Source: Semisulcospira habei (Eukaryota > Mollusca > Gastropoda > Semisulcospiridae). Taken from it: a stretch of 64,000 bases of DNA. Location of the stretch: NCBI GenBank assembly GCA_036245525.1, contig BTPG01000003.1, positions 161,503,260 through 161,567,259 on the forward strand, read 5' to 3'. This document shows positions 35,047 through 45,479 of this stretch, in pieces; position 1 is the first letter of the stretch, and each line of letters begins with the position of its first letter. The notes beneath the pieces were generated by a model. That model was not told the DNA's origin, searched no databases, and saw only the letters and a program-made list of their open reading frames with translations. A program made the position numbers and the translations under genes.

Positions 35047-37060
35047 TTACTGACAACATATTTGATACTCTTAATAATTTTTCCTCGTGAACATAACTTG
35101 ACACAACTTTGTGGGATGTAAAGTTACGTTCAAGCATTTCTTACCTAAGATCACAAGAATCATTTATTTAAAAACTACCAATAGCTAAAAAAGACTGGGA
35201 ACCACCTGGAGTAGAATCGAAGGAGAAGCACAGGACAGGAGTTGCTGGAGGTCTCTCGTCGACGGCCTATACCCGGGTAGGGGTGACAGGCGTAAGTAAA
35301 GTAAGTAATAGCTAAAAAGATGCTGTTTAATTTTTTTTAAATAATAATAAAGCATGTGACACATTCCAGGATAAACATTTCTTTGTTTTTTTGTTTGTAC
35401 ATAACTTTACACCATCAGTACATCACATGCACTGCGTAAAGTTACGAACGAATACCAGTTTCATTTTTTGGGCAGTCCTGCAATAAAGTAGGTAAGATAA
35501 CCAGAGAAATCTATAAAATATGTATATGAAGACCTATAAAATTTTAGTGACTGCAAAACAAGATAATGTCACAGATATTCCTCAATAACGTAACTCTACG
35601 TCGTGTCATGTTACGTTGATGCAACGATGATTACATTTCCCGTTGTGCATTGAAATTTGTGCAGTAACCTTTATGCATGCACTATCTTAATATTTATCAT
35701 TACAAACAACTTTCAAATCTGCATTTCATAACTCAGCATCTTTTGTGCTATAAAAAATGGTCCTGTGTCGTCATGGTATGTTCAAACGCATCATTTCGTA
35801 ATTTTTTTACCTTTCTATTTCATGTTTTTGTCATGAAATCATGTTAGTGGAAACATCTTTCTTCTGTTGTACACTACAGTCAATCAACAAATTTCTAAAT
35901 AATTACTACTTAACAAGTTACAAGGCAAATGTGTGAATTGACTGTGTAAAGTTATGTTCATGCATCCTGTTTTCAGTCTTTTTGCTACTGTTTATGTAAT
36001 TATGATGGACTAACAAATGAAATTTTACCAGAACAGTATGCACACTGCTTACAGGTGGGAGCAGGCTCGATGATAGTGTCTTTAGAGACTTTTCTTGAAT
36101 ATTCTTAAGATATTTCCTGTGTGCAAGTCAGAAAGTGTAGAGTTATGTACAAACACTTGAAAAAGTTGCAACAACCCTTTTTTGAAAATCACATAAACAT
36201 CACTAGTTTGATATAACAGCTATGCTTATTAGTGGGATTGGTATGCATACTTATTTTTTCCCTAGAGTTTTTAATTTGCCCTTGTGAGACCAAAATTATT
36301 TTTTGTGAAGGTGTAAAGTTATGTTCAGTCTTGTGAATGTAATTGAATTTGTGCTAAAACTTGGCTCAGTTTGTAAAAATGGGCTTATATTCTATTGGAA
36401 CAGTTAACAGCATATAAAACTCATCTAGTGTAGTCATTTTTAATTTTAGCCTACAGAAGCTGTATTTCTCATTGCGCGAGATAAAAAATGAGATTAACAT
36501 TGCAGTGAAGGTGGATTGAACAACTTATTCAGAACTATGTAAACATTATTTTTTTCAATTGGCTTTTGCACTTAAATTAAATTAGAGATTGTTTCTGTGC
36601 ATTTAGCATAACATATTACAATTATTTCTTCAAGTAGAATTAAAAATTAGTGACTTTTGGAAATTATGGTGTAAAGTTATGTTCGAACAGTTTTTATGGC
36701 GTAAAAGGTTGCATTTTCCACTAACACACATTATTTATAGACATACCATTTATTCTGGATGGGCAACATACATTGAAACATACATTTGCAAGAAATTGCT
36801 TTCATCTTGTGTTGTGAATTGTTAAATGTTTGACGTTGTAAATGTTATGTTTAAACTTTAAACTTCAAAGTTCAATAACAACCAAACTGCAAATAACATA
36901 AAAATTTTACTTAGTGTTAATGTTTATTTATGTAAAGGTACATCAGATTTATATGAAATATTAAATTTATATTGCTTCTGAAAATGCAGGGTGCTTGTCA
37001 CACCATTTGGACACTCAGTCGTAGTCTTGACCATATAGAATTTTAGTTTTTATCATTCAA
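35047..37060. repeat. AT-rich stretch with recurring tgtaaagttatgttc box
   Basis: No gene. The box recurs at about 35115, 35435, 35943, 36137, 36311, 36671 and 36837 with small changes, and once inverted at about 35398. Spacing is irregular (about 165-500 bp). It looks like a decayed tandem array between the left (34424) and right (37066) ends of a pearl-like element. Confidence 0.55.
35195..35306 (+). mobile_element. 112-bp 3' fragment of the RTE-like LINE with target duplication
   Basis: ctgggaaccacctggagtag ... gacaggcgtaagtaaagtaa equals the last ~105 bp of the LINE at 38394-41863. The repeat aatagctaaaaa(a)ga flanks it (about 35180-35194 and 35307-35320). A very short but genuine retrotransposition product. 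Confidence 0.85.
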
Positions 37061-37115
37061 AGTTTTGGATCAGTCACGTACATGAGCCATAAGGGTTTTG
37101 CCATTCTTGTCTTGG
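37061..37115 (+). repeat. Pearl-like element, right end
   Basis: ggatcagtcacgtacatgag, ccataagggttttgccattc and ttgtcttgg match the right ends at 43113, 44313 and 50680. Confidence 0.7.
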
Positions 37116-37958
37116 GGTAGATTCGCACTTTGTTTACGCCAGCAGATAGCATTTTTGACCCCTTCAGTTTGCAAGACACTAAGCAGGCTTTCTGTTGATG
37201 GAAAATTATCCATATTTGATGGATAAATTTTGACAGGGACAGAAAAAATGAAAGACCATCCATCCCTGTAATGGACAAATTTTGAGAAAAATAAGTGAAC
37301 TTATCCCTGCAGTGTTTGAAGTAAGCAACGGACTGCAGACACCTGGGACAGATTTTTTGTCATGCTGTCTGTCCCTATGACAGACAATTTTAAATGCTAG
37401 CGGAAGGCCTGACTGAGACACCTCCAGCTTCAGTTTGAGAGAAACTTGTGACAGATGTGACCTCTAAAAGACATTAGACCAAAACAGATGCACGGACATT
37501 GCATGCAGCATTTTTTTTTTAATGAACATGATCTACATTCAGACTCAGAGTATATTATAATATAGTATTATGAAAGCAGCCTTCCCAGCAATAAAGTTCA
37601 CAATGTCTCTGTACAAAAATGCTCTTGGTTTGTCATACAGTAATGATGCACTAAAGGGCTAACTTAAATTTTGATTCATTATGAAGTTTGTGCATTATTA
37701 AACTGTCGGCCGGCCTATATAAATGCACCCACCGTCCTGATCAGTCATTTGAACCCTGACAGTCAGCACAAAAGTAAATTCTGTGGCTAAACCGAACGTA
37801 CGCATTCGGGGCCCGGCCCTTTAAAAGAAATACTTTCCTGCTCTTCTTCTCCTTTGTACAGTAGACTTCCTCCTTCATGCACAATTGGCAGCACACCTCT
37901 GTTATGTGTGCATACTTGCATGGATTGTAAAAAGAAGGGTAGAAAAGTCATAGTTTTT
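37116..37958. other. No gene seen
   Basis: Non-coding AT-rich sequence with small internal repeats of gacaaattttga / gacagacaattttaa type. Confidence 0.4.
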
Positions 37959-38393
37959 GGCTCGCGTGCGAAGCAAAAGTATGTTCTGGGCCGTTGGTCG
38001 TCTGTCCGCTGTCGTTCGCCATCTGTGGTAAATTTTAACATTGGCATTTTCTCGGAGACTATTCAAACTACAGTCTTCAAACTTGGCCCAAGGATACTTT
38101 GTAGCAAGACCTTTCTAAACATACCAATTTCAGTGACCTTTCACCAAGGTCACAGGGGATCAGGAAATGTATCAAAAATAGCTATATTTTCACATAATTT
38201 ATTTTTTCTCAAATGCTATTCACAACTTTAATCCCAAACTTGGTACAAAGATACCTGATGGTAAGGGGTGGGGGGGGGGGGGGGGATAGGTCCATTAAAG
38301 CTATTTAGTCAAAAAATGTTTTTTTCTCAAATACTATTCACAACTTCAAACCCAAACTTGGTACAGAGATACCTGATGGTAAGACAATGTTAT

Positions 38394-41300
38394 CCTCGCG
38401 CTGGGACCATACGGCGTTGAGGCGCGTCCCCTGGGTGGTGGATAGGGGGTCCCTCGTGAGAGGGGTGCACCGAATGAAATAAGGTGCCGTGAACCAACAT
38501 GGTCTAAGGGAAGGTGACCCCGACAGAAAACCCCTGGTCCTCCTAGTAAGGGGGTTGGGCGTGGGGGTAGCTTCCCCACCCTGCAAAAAAGGAAATAGCT
38601 ACAAAAACGCCGACGAAAAGATCAACAGTAATTCCTTTCCTGGAGGAGGAAGGTTCTTCTACTAGAAGACTTATGACATCCTGTGGTGAAAGCCGGAAGC
38701 CACAGGACCGAGCCGCCTCTCTCTATCCAGGGATACAACCATGGGCACATGGAACGTCAAGACCATGTACCAGAGCGGCAAGGCCGCCCAGATAGCAGCG
38801 GAAATGCAAAAGTACAACCTTTCCCTGCTAGGCATCAGTGAAGCCAGATGGTTAAAATGTTAAATGTTTAGGGCTTAACGTCTTTTGTCCACCACGAGGG
38901 TGATTTCAAAGACGGGGACAACGAAAAAGGGTCTGAGCAAATTTTGACCCAAGCTGGATTCGAACCCGGGACCTTTTGGTCTGGAGGCAAACGCTTTTAC
39001 CACCGAGCCACCCAGCTCCCCGAAGCCAGATGGACTCAGTCTGGCCAGAAAAGGCTGTTAAGTGGGGAGATGATTCTGTATTCAGGTCATGAAGAGGAGA
39101 ATGCCCCCCATACAGAAGGAGTAGCACTCATGCTGTCACCAGTGGCACAGAGAGTGCTGATGGGCTGGGAACCTCTTGGGCCAAGAATTATAACAGCAGC
39201 CTTTAGAACCAAGAAAAAGCTCAAGCTGAACGTCATCCAGTGTTATGCGCCCACCAATGACAGTGACGAGGAAGAGAAACAAGAGTTCTACGACCGACTC
39301 CAGAGTGCCTTGGACAAATGTGCGGAGCGAGACATCACCATCGTCATGGGCGATTTTAATGCCAAAATAGGGGAGGACAACACCGGATACGAAGAGGTGA
39401 TGGGGAGACAGGGACTAGGCTCGGAGATGAGTGAGAACGGGGAGAGGTTTGTAGACTTTTGTGCTCTAAACCGACTTGTCATTGGAGGCAGCATCTTCCC
39501 ACACAGAAGAATACACGAAGCAACTTGGGTCTCACCTGACCATACAACAGAGAACCAAATAGACCATATCTGCATTAGCAAGAAATTTAGAAGATCCCTT
39601 CAAGATGTTCGAGTGAGGAGGGGAGCAGATGTCGCCTCAGACCACCATCTGCTTACCTTAAGAATGAAGCTCAAGCTAAAGAAAAGCCGCACAGAGACAA
39701 CAAGAAGACAGCGCTATAATGTAGGCCTCCTGAGAGAAACTGGAGTTAGAGAAGAGTTCAAACTGGTGCTGTCCAACCGGTTTCAAGCGCTACAGGAGCT
39801 AGTAAATGAAGAGGAGGTGGTCACCACAGAGCAGCAGTGGAAGGCAGTTAGAGAGGTGCTGAACTCAACCTGCAAAGACACTGTAGGGTTCAGGAAACAC
39901 CACAACAAGGACTGGCTGTCGGCACAGACCTTGAAGAAGATAGAAGCGAGGAAGCAGAAGAAAGCAGCGGTCAACAACAGTCGCACGAGAGCAGCCAAAG
40001 TAAGGGCACAGGGGGAATACTCGGAAGCCAACCGCGAGGTGAAGAGGAGTATCAGGGCAGACAAGAGGGCCTACACAGACAGCCTGGCAGCAGAGGCAGA
40101 AAAGGCAGCAGGCAGCGGCAACATGAAACAGCTCTACAACATTACCAGAAGATTGTCGGGTAAGTATGGCCATACAGAAAGACCAGTAAAAGACAAAGAA
40201 GGCAAGCCTATTGCAGACAGAGCAGACCAACTCGACAGATGGGCCAAGTATTTTGAAGAGTTACTGAACAGACCTAGCCCACCCGACCCCCCCAACATCC
40301 AGCCGGCAGAGACCGACCTACCCATCAGCTGTGACAGACCCAGCCGGGAAGAGATCAGAAAAGCAGTGGCATTTTTGAAGAATGGCAAAGCAGCAGGGCC
40401 AGATGGCATCCCAGCGGAGTCTCTGAAAGCAGACCTAGAACAACAGTTGAGATGCTGTACCCACTGTTTGGAAAGATCTGGGAAGAGGAGGTGATGCCAG
40501 CTGACTGGAAGGAGGGGTACCTAATCAAGCTTCCCAAGAAAGGCGACCTCAGCAAGTGTTCCAACTACAGAGGAATCACCTTGCTGTCAGTACCAGGAAA
40601 GGTCTTCAACAGGATCATCCTAGAGAGAATGAAGAGCTCCGTTGACCCCCAGCTGAGAGACCAGCAAGCAGGATTCAGGAAGAACCGATCATGTACAGAC
40701 CAGATCGCCACTCTCCGCATCATCGTGGAACAGTCTCTGGAGTGGAGCTCCCCGCTGTACGTCAACTTTGTGGATTATGAGAAAGCATTTGACAGCGTGG
40801 ACCGAGAGACTCTGTGGAAACTCCTACGACACTACGGTGTACCCACAAAGCTCGTCCGCCTGATCAAGAGCAGCTATGATGGCATGACATGTCGCGTGAT
40901 CCACGAAGGGCTGTTCACCAGAGAGCTCCAGGTCAGAACTGGTGTCAGGCAGGGGTGTCTGCTGTCTCCGTTCCTCTTCCTACTGGCCATAGACTGGGTC
41001 ATGAAGATGACCACAGAGCACAGACGAAGTGGAATACAGTGGACACTGTGGACACAGCTTGATGACCTCGATTTTGCAGACGACTTGGCATTACTGTCCC
41101 ACACTCATCAACAAATGCAGGACAAGACCACGAGGCTTGCTGACATCTCGTCCCAAGTGGGCCTCACAATTCACAAACAGAAAACAAAGACAATGAGGCT
41201 GAACGCAACCAGGGAAGAACCAGTCTTGCTTGCTGGCACCCCATTGGAGGAGGTGGAGTCCTTCACCTATCTCGGGAGCATCATAGACAAAAAAGGCGGC

Positions 41301-41863
41301 ACTGATGCAGATGTCCGAGCACGAATCGGTAAAGCCAGAGCAGCCTTTCTCCAGTTGAAAAAAGTGTGGAGTTCCAGAGAGCTGTCACAACACACCAAAG
41401 TCCGGATTTTCAACTCCAATGTAAAAGCAGTTCTCCTATATGGAGCAGAGACATGGAGATTGACAAAAACCACAGTCAACAGAGTACAGACCTTCATGAA
41501 CAGTTGCCTTAGAAGAATTTTGAAAATCCACTGGCCAGAGAAGATCAGCAACGTCAGACTCTGGGAGAGAACAGAGCAGATAACAGCAGAGAATGAAATT
41601 GGGCGAAGAAGATGGGGATGGATCGGTCACAGTCTGAGAAAGCCAGCTTCCAGTATCACTAGGCAGGCATTGTCGTGGAACCCCCAGGGAAAGAGGAAAA
41701 GAGGTAGGCCGAGAAACTCCTGGCGTCGAGACCTCCAAGCGGACATCAAGAGACTGGGAACCACCTGGAGTAGAATCGAAGAAGCACAGGACAGGAGTTG
41801 CTGTAGGTCTCTCGTCGACGGCCTATACCCGGGTAGGGGTGACAGGCGTAAGTAAGTAAGTAA
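38394..41863 (+). mobile_element. Full-length RTE-like LINE (copy 1) with 15-bp target duplication
   Basis: Flanked by gtaagacaatgttat at 38379-38393 and 41864-41878. About 345 bp of 5' UTR precede an ATG at 38741 (MGTWNVKTMYQSGKAAQ). Endonuclease motifs: WNVKTM, LLGISEARW, YAPT, GDFNAKIG, SDHHLL. RT motifs: LPKKGDLSKCSNYRGITLLS, QAGFRKNRSCTDQ, FVDYEKAFDSVDRETL, GVRQGCLLSP, DLDFADDLALLS. The polyprotein ends PGRGDRRK at 41855 and a (GTAA)n tail follows immediately. Only two lesions are seen: a SINE in the endonuclease part (38852-39021) and a one-base loss near 40440. Single ORF, minimal 3' UTR and microsatellite tail suggest RTE-like; clade not certain. Confidence 0.9.
38852..39021 (-). mobile_element. 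tRNA-derived SINE, 170 bp, with 12-bp target duplication
   Basis: Flanked by gaagccagatgg (38840-38851 and 39022-39033). On the minus strand: ggggagctgggtggctcggt (A-box region tggctcggtgg), then a perfect B box ggttcgaatcc, then a 3' part ending gacgttaagccctaaacatt. It cuts the endonuclease coding region of the LINE. Confidence 0.9.
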
Positions 41864-41872
41864 GTAAGACAA

Positions 41873-42636
41873 TGTTATGATTGTGGTTGTGTTGTTTTGT
41901 AAGAGCATGCATGTATTAATCGTAGGAAACGATCCGATATTTATTTGAGCTATCATGGTTACGTATTACGTACCTTTTCAGTAAGATTCTCTGTCGTTTG
42001 CGTATAGCGGAATTCGCTTTGTTATGATACGCTAAGTTTAGTCCGGAAGCTTCTAGCAAAGTGGCACGGAGAATAGCGGTCGATTTTTGTTATGCGTAGA
42101 TTCGCTGAGAATAAACCAGAACGTTCGACTTCGAGCAAGGTCGTGCTGTCTAGTGACCTCGTATGTGTGACATCAAAGTGTAGAGCCGCTCTATTTTTAT
42201 TTTTAGCCATAGTTGTTTTCTGAGTGCGTGAATTTAGCAGCCAGTCAGTGTGTTTTATGAAAGGTCGTGAACGGTCTGCCATACTCTTGTGTGATGTCAT
42301 TACACACTGGGATTTGGGGCTGAAATTAGCAGTCAAATTTTTGTAGACTATTTAGTTTATTCTAGAAAGTTCTTTTTTATTTAATATTTATGAGTTTCAG
42401 TTACGTGTTCTGTTCTGATTGGTTGCATTGTGTGAATTCGGTGGATTTTTCTGGAAAGTTGTTTTACTATAAATGATGGTGCTAGGAAGCACGTGTGTAC
42501 ATTGTCATGCATTGTCAGTTGTAGGGACACACAGTTTATCGTAGGTATGTGGCCCGTATAGGGTGTACATTGTGAGAGGCGCAGCGTAATGGTGGTGTAC
42601 ATTGTAAGATATCATACTACAACTCGAAACGTAACA
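41873..42636. mobile_element. Candidate solo LTR (~764 bp)
   Basis: Starts TGTTATG and ends CGTAACA (short inverted ends of TG...CA type), sits exactly where the pearl-like core is broken (gatggtaagac | cctatttatgcatac), has no ORF and contains aataaa-like and tataaat strings. The first six bases also stand at 38388-38393, before the LINE. A 5-bp duplication is imperfect (gacaa against gacct). Could also be another non-coding insert. Confidence 0.5.
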
Positions 42637-43489
42637 GACCTATTTATGCATACTAATTTGGATGATCCCTCGGAAAGGTCAAGGGTCACAAGAGCTCAGG
42701 AAATAAGTAAAAAATAGCCATATTTTTACAAGAAATGTTTTTTCTCAATTACTATTCACAACTTCAAACCCAAACTTAGTACAGAAATTCCTGATGGTAA
42801 GACCTATCTATGTGTATACTAATTTAGATGACCCATTGGAAAAGGTCAAGGGTCACAAGAGGTCGGCAAATGTGTATAAAATGTCAAATTTTCATAGCAT
42901 TGTACTTATCAACATTTTTGCAAACTTTTCAATCAAATTTGGCACAAAGGTAGCTGTTGATAAGACTTTCCTATGTATACTAATTTAGTCCACTCATCGC
43001 AAAGGTTTAGGGTCACGGGGGTTTGACAGATATGTGAAAACTGATTAAATTTTGAGAAAACAGAGATTTTGTTGGTGCAGAAGCCATCCCTTTACTTATT
43101 GTCAGACATCTGTGGATCGGTCATACACATGAGCCATAAGGACTTTGTTTTTTTATAAAGCAAGACAACTCTGAGAACGCTATGGATAAAGGCTACTTGA
43201 AGTTTTGCTGTTTGACAAATTTACAAGTGACTGACATATTGTGATGTTGCTAATGTAGAATTTACTACAAAATATTGTGACCACAACTGTCTCGGCAGCT
43301 GTGGTCAGATATTGTTTGTGCACTATCTCGTGTGAATCTTTGGCCAGATGACTTCATGGAACAAAGGCTGTTAGTACTGGGTTAAGATTTGTCATTGACA
43401 ATTCGAAGTGAAATCTATTATGTGAAGACGTTTTGTTTATTTGGATAGTCCTATCCATAAACTGCCTGCCTATTTCAGCTGCGTGACAT

Positions 43490-44365
43490 TTTTGGCTTAC
43501 ATTCAATAGCAAAAGTGAGCATAAGTAATGGGCCAGTGGTGGTCCGCCATCGTTCATGGAAAACTTTAACGTTGTCACTTTTTCAGAGCCACAGTATTTA
43601 AACTTGGCTCACATTCTGGCAAGATTTTTCTAAACATGCCAATTTCAATGACCTCGGAAAAGTCAAGGTCATAGGGGATCAGAAAATAGGTTTTAAAATA
43701 GTCACATTTTGACAAACGTTTTTTCTCAAATACTGTCCACAACTTTAAACCCAAACTTGGTACAAAGATATCTGTTGGTAACTAAGAGGACTAAGTCTTT
43801 CCTATGCATACTTCTTTGGATGACTCTCAGAAAGGTTCAAGGGTCACAAGTGATCAGGAAATAGGCCACAAAATAGCCATTTTTGACCATCTTTTTCTCA
43901 AATACTGTTTACAACTTCCATTCTAGACCTGGTACAGAAAACATCTGATGGTAACATCTTCCTATGCATGCTAATTTGGATGACCCTTGAAAAGGCCATG
44001 GGTCACGAGATCGGCGAATGATGTTGAAAATATCTTTGCAGAATTTAAATTTTTGTCACTATTTTTGAGAAATTTTGAAGAAAATTGGGCATTTTATAGG
44101 ACCTTTCTATGCATACTAATTTTGTTCACTCCTTGCAAAGATCAAGGGCCGTGGGAGGTTGACAAAAGTGTGAAAAATGCATACATTTTGAGAAAACATG
44201 GATTTCAATTCACAATCACAGGTACAAAAGCCAGCGCTTTACTTTTGTTAGAACACTTGAACACTTGCTTATTTCGGTGGCCTGTTGGAAAGGTAAAGGT
44301 CACATTAATTATGTGGATCGGTCATGCACATGAACATTAAAGACTTTGCCATTTTTGTTCTTGAT
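43490..44365 (+). repeat. Pearl-like element
   Basis: Left end caatagcaaaagtgagcata and gggccagtggtggtccg, tandem core units (ttggtacaaagatatctgt, tgcatacttctttggatga, caagggtcacaagtgatca; then tgcatgctaatttggatga), right end ggatcggtcatgcacatgaa and gactttgccatttttgttc. Confidence 0.75.
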
Positions 44366-45409
44366 GCAGTGCTAGATTAGATTTCTCCACATGGATTTAT
44401 GTGTGACAGTGTGAACATACTATGGCAGTAGACCTATATGTATTTCTGCATGACTAGATGTTAAACCATGATCAGAATTTAAATGTGAGACATGCAGTTT
44501 CACTTGCATGACATATTTTTGAGAACATAAGTCTATGTCAGATAGTTTTACTTTGAATGTGTGCTGAGACATTGGATATGGACGATCAAAATCTGTTGAA
44601 TTTGTAAAAAGTAGCTGACCTGTACACTGGTACACTTGAGATACGGACATTATTGATTAGCATACAAGTGTAAACATGAATCAAACAGAGGGAAAAAAGT
44701 AGAATCTGCAGACTCACTGGAATGAACATTTAATGCAGTGGAGCCTATAAACTTCAGTTTGATTAAGAGGTGAGTAACATAAGCAGCAGTGTACAACTTC
44801 CATACATGATATAGATTTCATTTTCATTGTGCATAAGTATGCAAGTTGTGCTACAGGTAAACATGATTTTTTTTTCACCACCATCAATATATATATACTG
44901 TTCAGTTTTTATTATATATACGATTACATAAACTAGGATTTCCTTTATCGCATACACATACCGATAATATTGTCTCATATTGGTTTGATTTCTTCATGTT
45001 GGGGATGGTTTGTGCATGAGACCCTATGATTTAGTTGATATTGCAACTAATCATGACTTGCACATTATATATATATAAAAAAAAGTGTTGTGCTGTTAAG
45101 TGTGCTCAATCAGAATGTTAGTTTTTTTTGTGTGAAATTGATATCATTGATCCTCATGAAATAAAAGTTAGGAACATTCAGTCTTCCAAGTCCAAATGGT
45201 CCAGATAAGATCTGTTTTTATCTGCATTGTACACAGGGACTAAAAAACAAAACAAAATAGCTTACAAAATCAATCATCACTTTGAATTCTATGCATTCTC
45301 ATTTAGATTTGTCTGCATGCATGGATATTGTGTGAAACTTATTTTTTTTATTAAGCTGAGAGTGGTAATGTTTTACAAATTTTTTTATGTCTTTTCTTTT
45401 TTGCACAGT
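44366..45409. other. Non-coding; upstream intron/flank of the large exon
   Basis: AT-rich with TATA dinucleotide runs near 44890 and 45070. It ends with a pyrimidine-rich acceptor (cttttttgcacag) at 45409. No 5' exon was identified. Confidence 0.45.
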
Positions 45410-45479
45410 TTATTGTGCTTCTGCCTGACATCCCACTAGATTACTGCACATCAGACCTTCAGCTGGTACCTTCAGTGGC

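Larger units (their letters stand above)
37959..43135 (+). mobile_element. Pearl-like composite element carrying nested insertions
   Basis: Left end ggctcgcgtgcgaagcaaaa at 37959 and right end ggatcggtcatacacatgag near 43135; their outer parts are weak inverted repeats (ggctcrcgtgc / gcacatgagcc type). Between them are ~170-bp core units (ttggtacagagatacctgat, actaatttggatga, ggtcaagggtcacaagag). The core is split at 38388/42636 by an LTR-like insert, which itself holds a LINE. The design of two unique ends around tandem ~160-bp cores is known from the oyster pearl elements. Confidence 0.7.

Noticed and set aside
38950..39021. tRNA gene (A-box-like head and perfect B box)
   Set aside because: No complete cloverleaf seen; the 12-bp target duplication and the 3' tail show a SINE.
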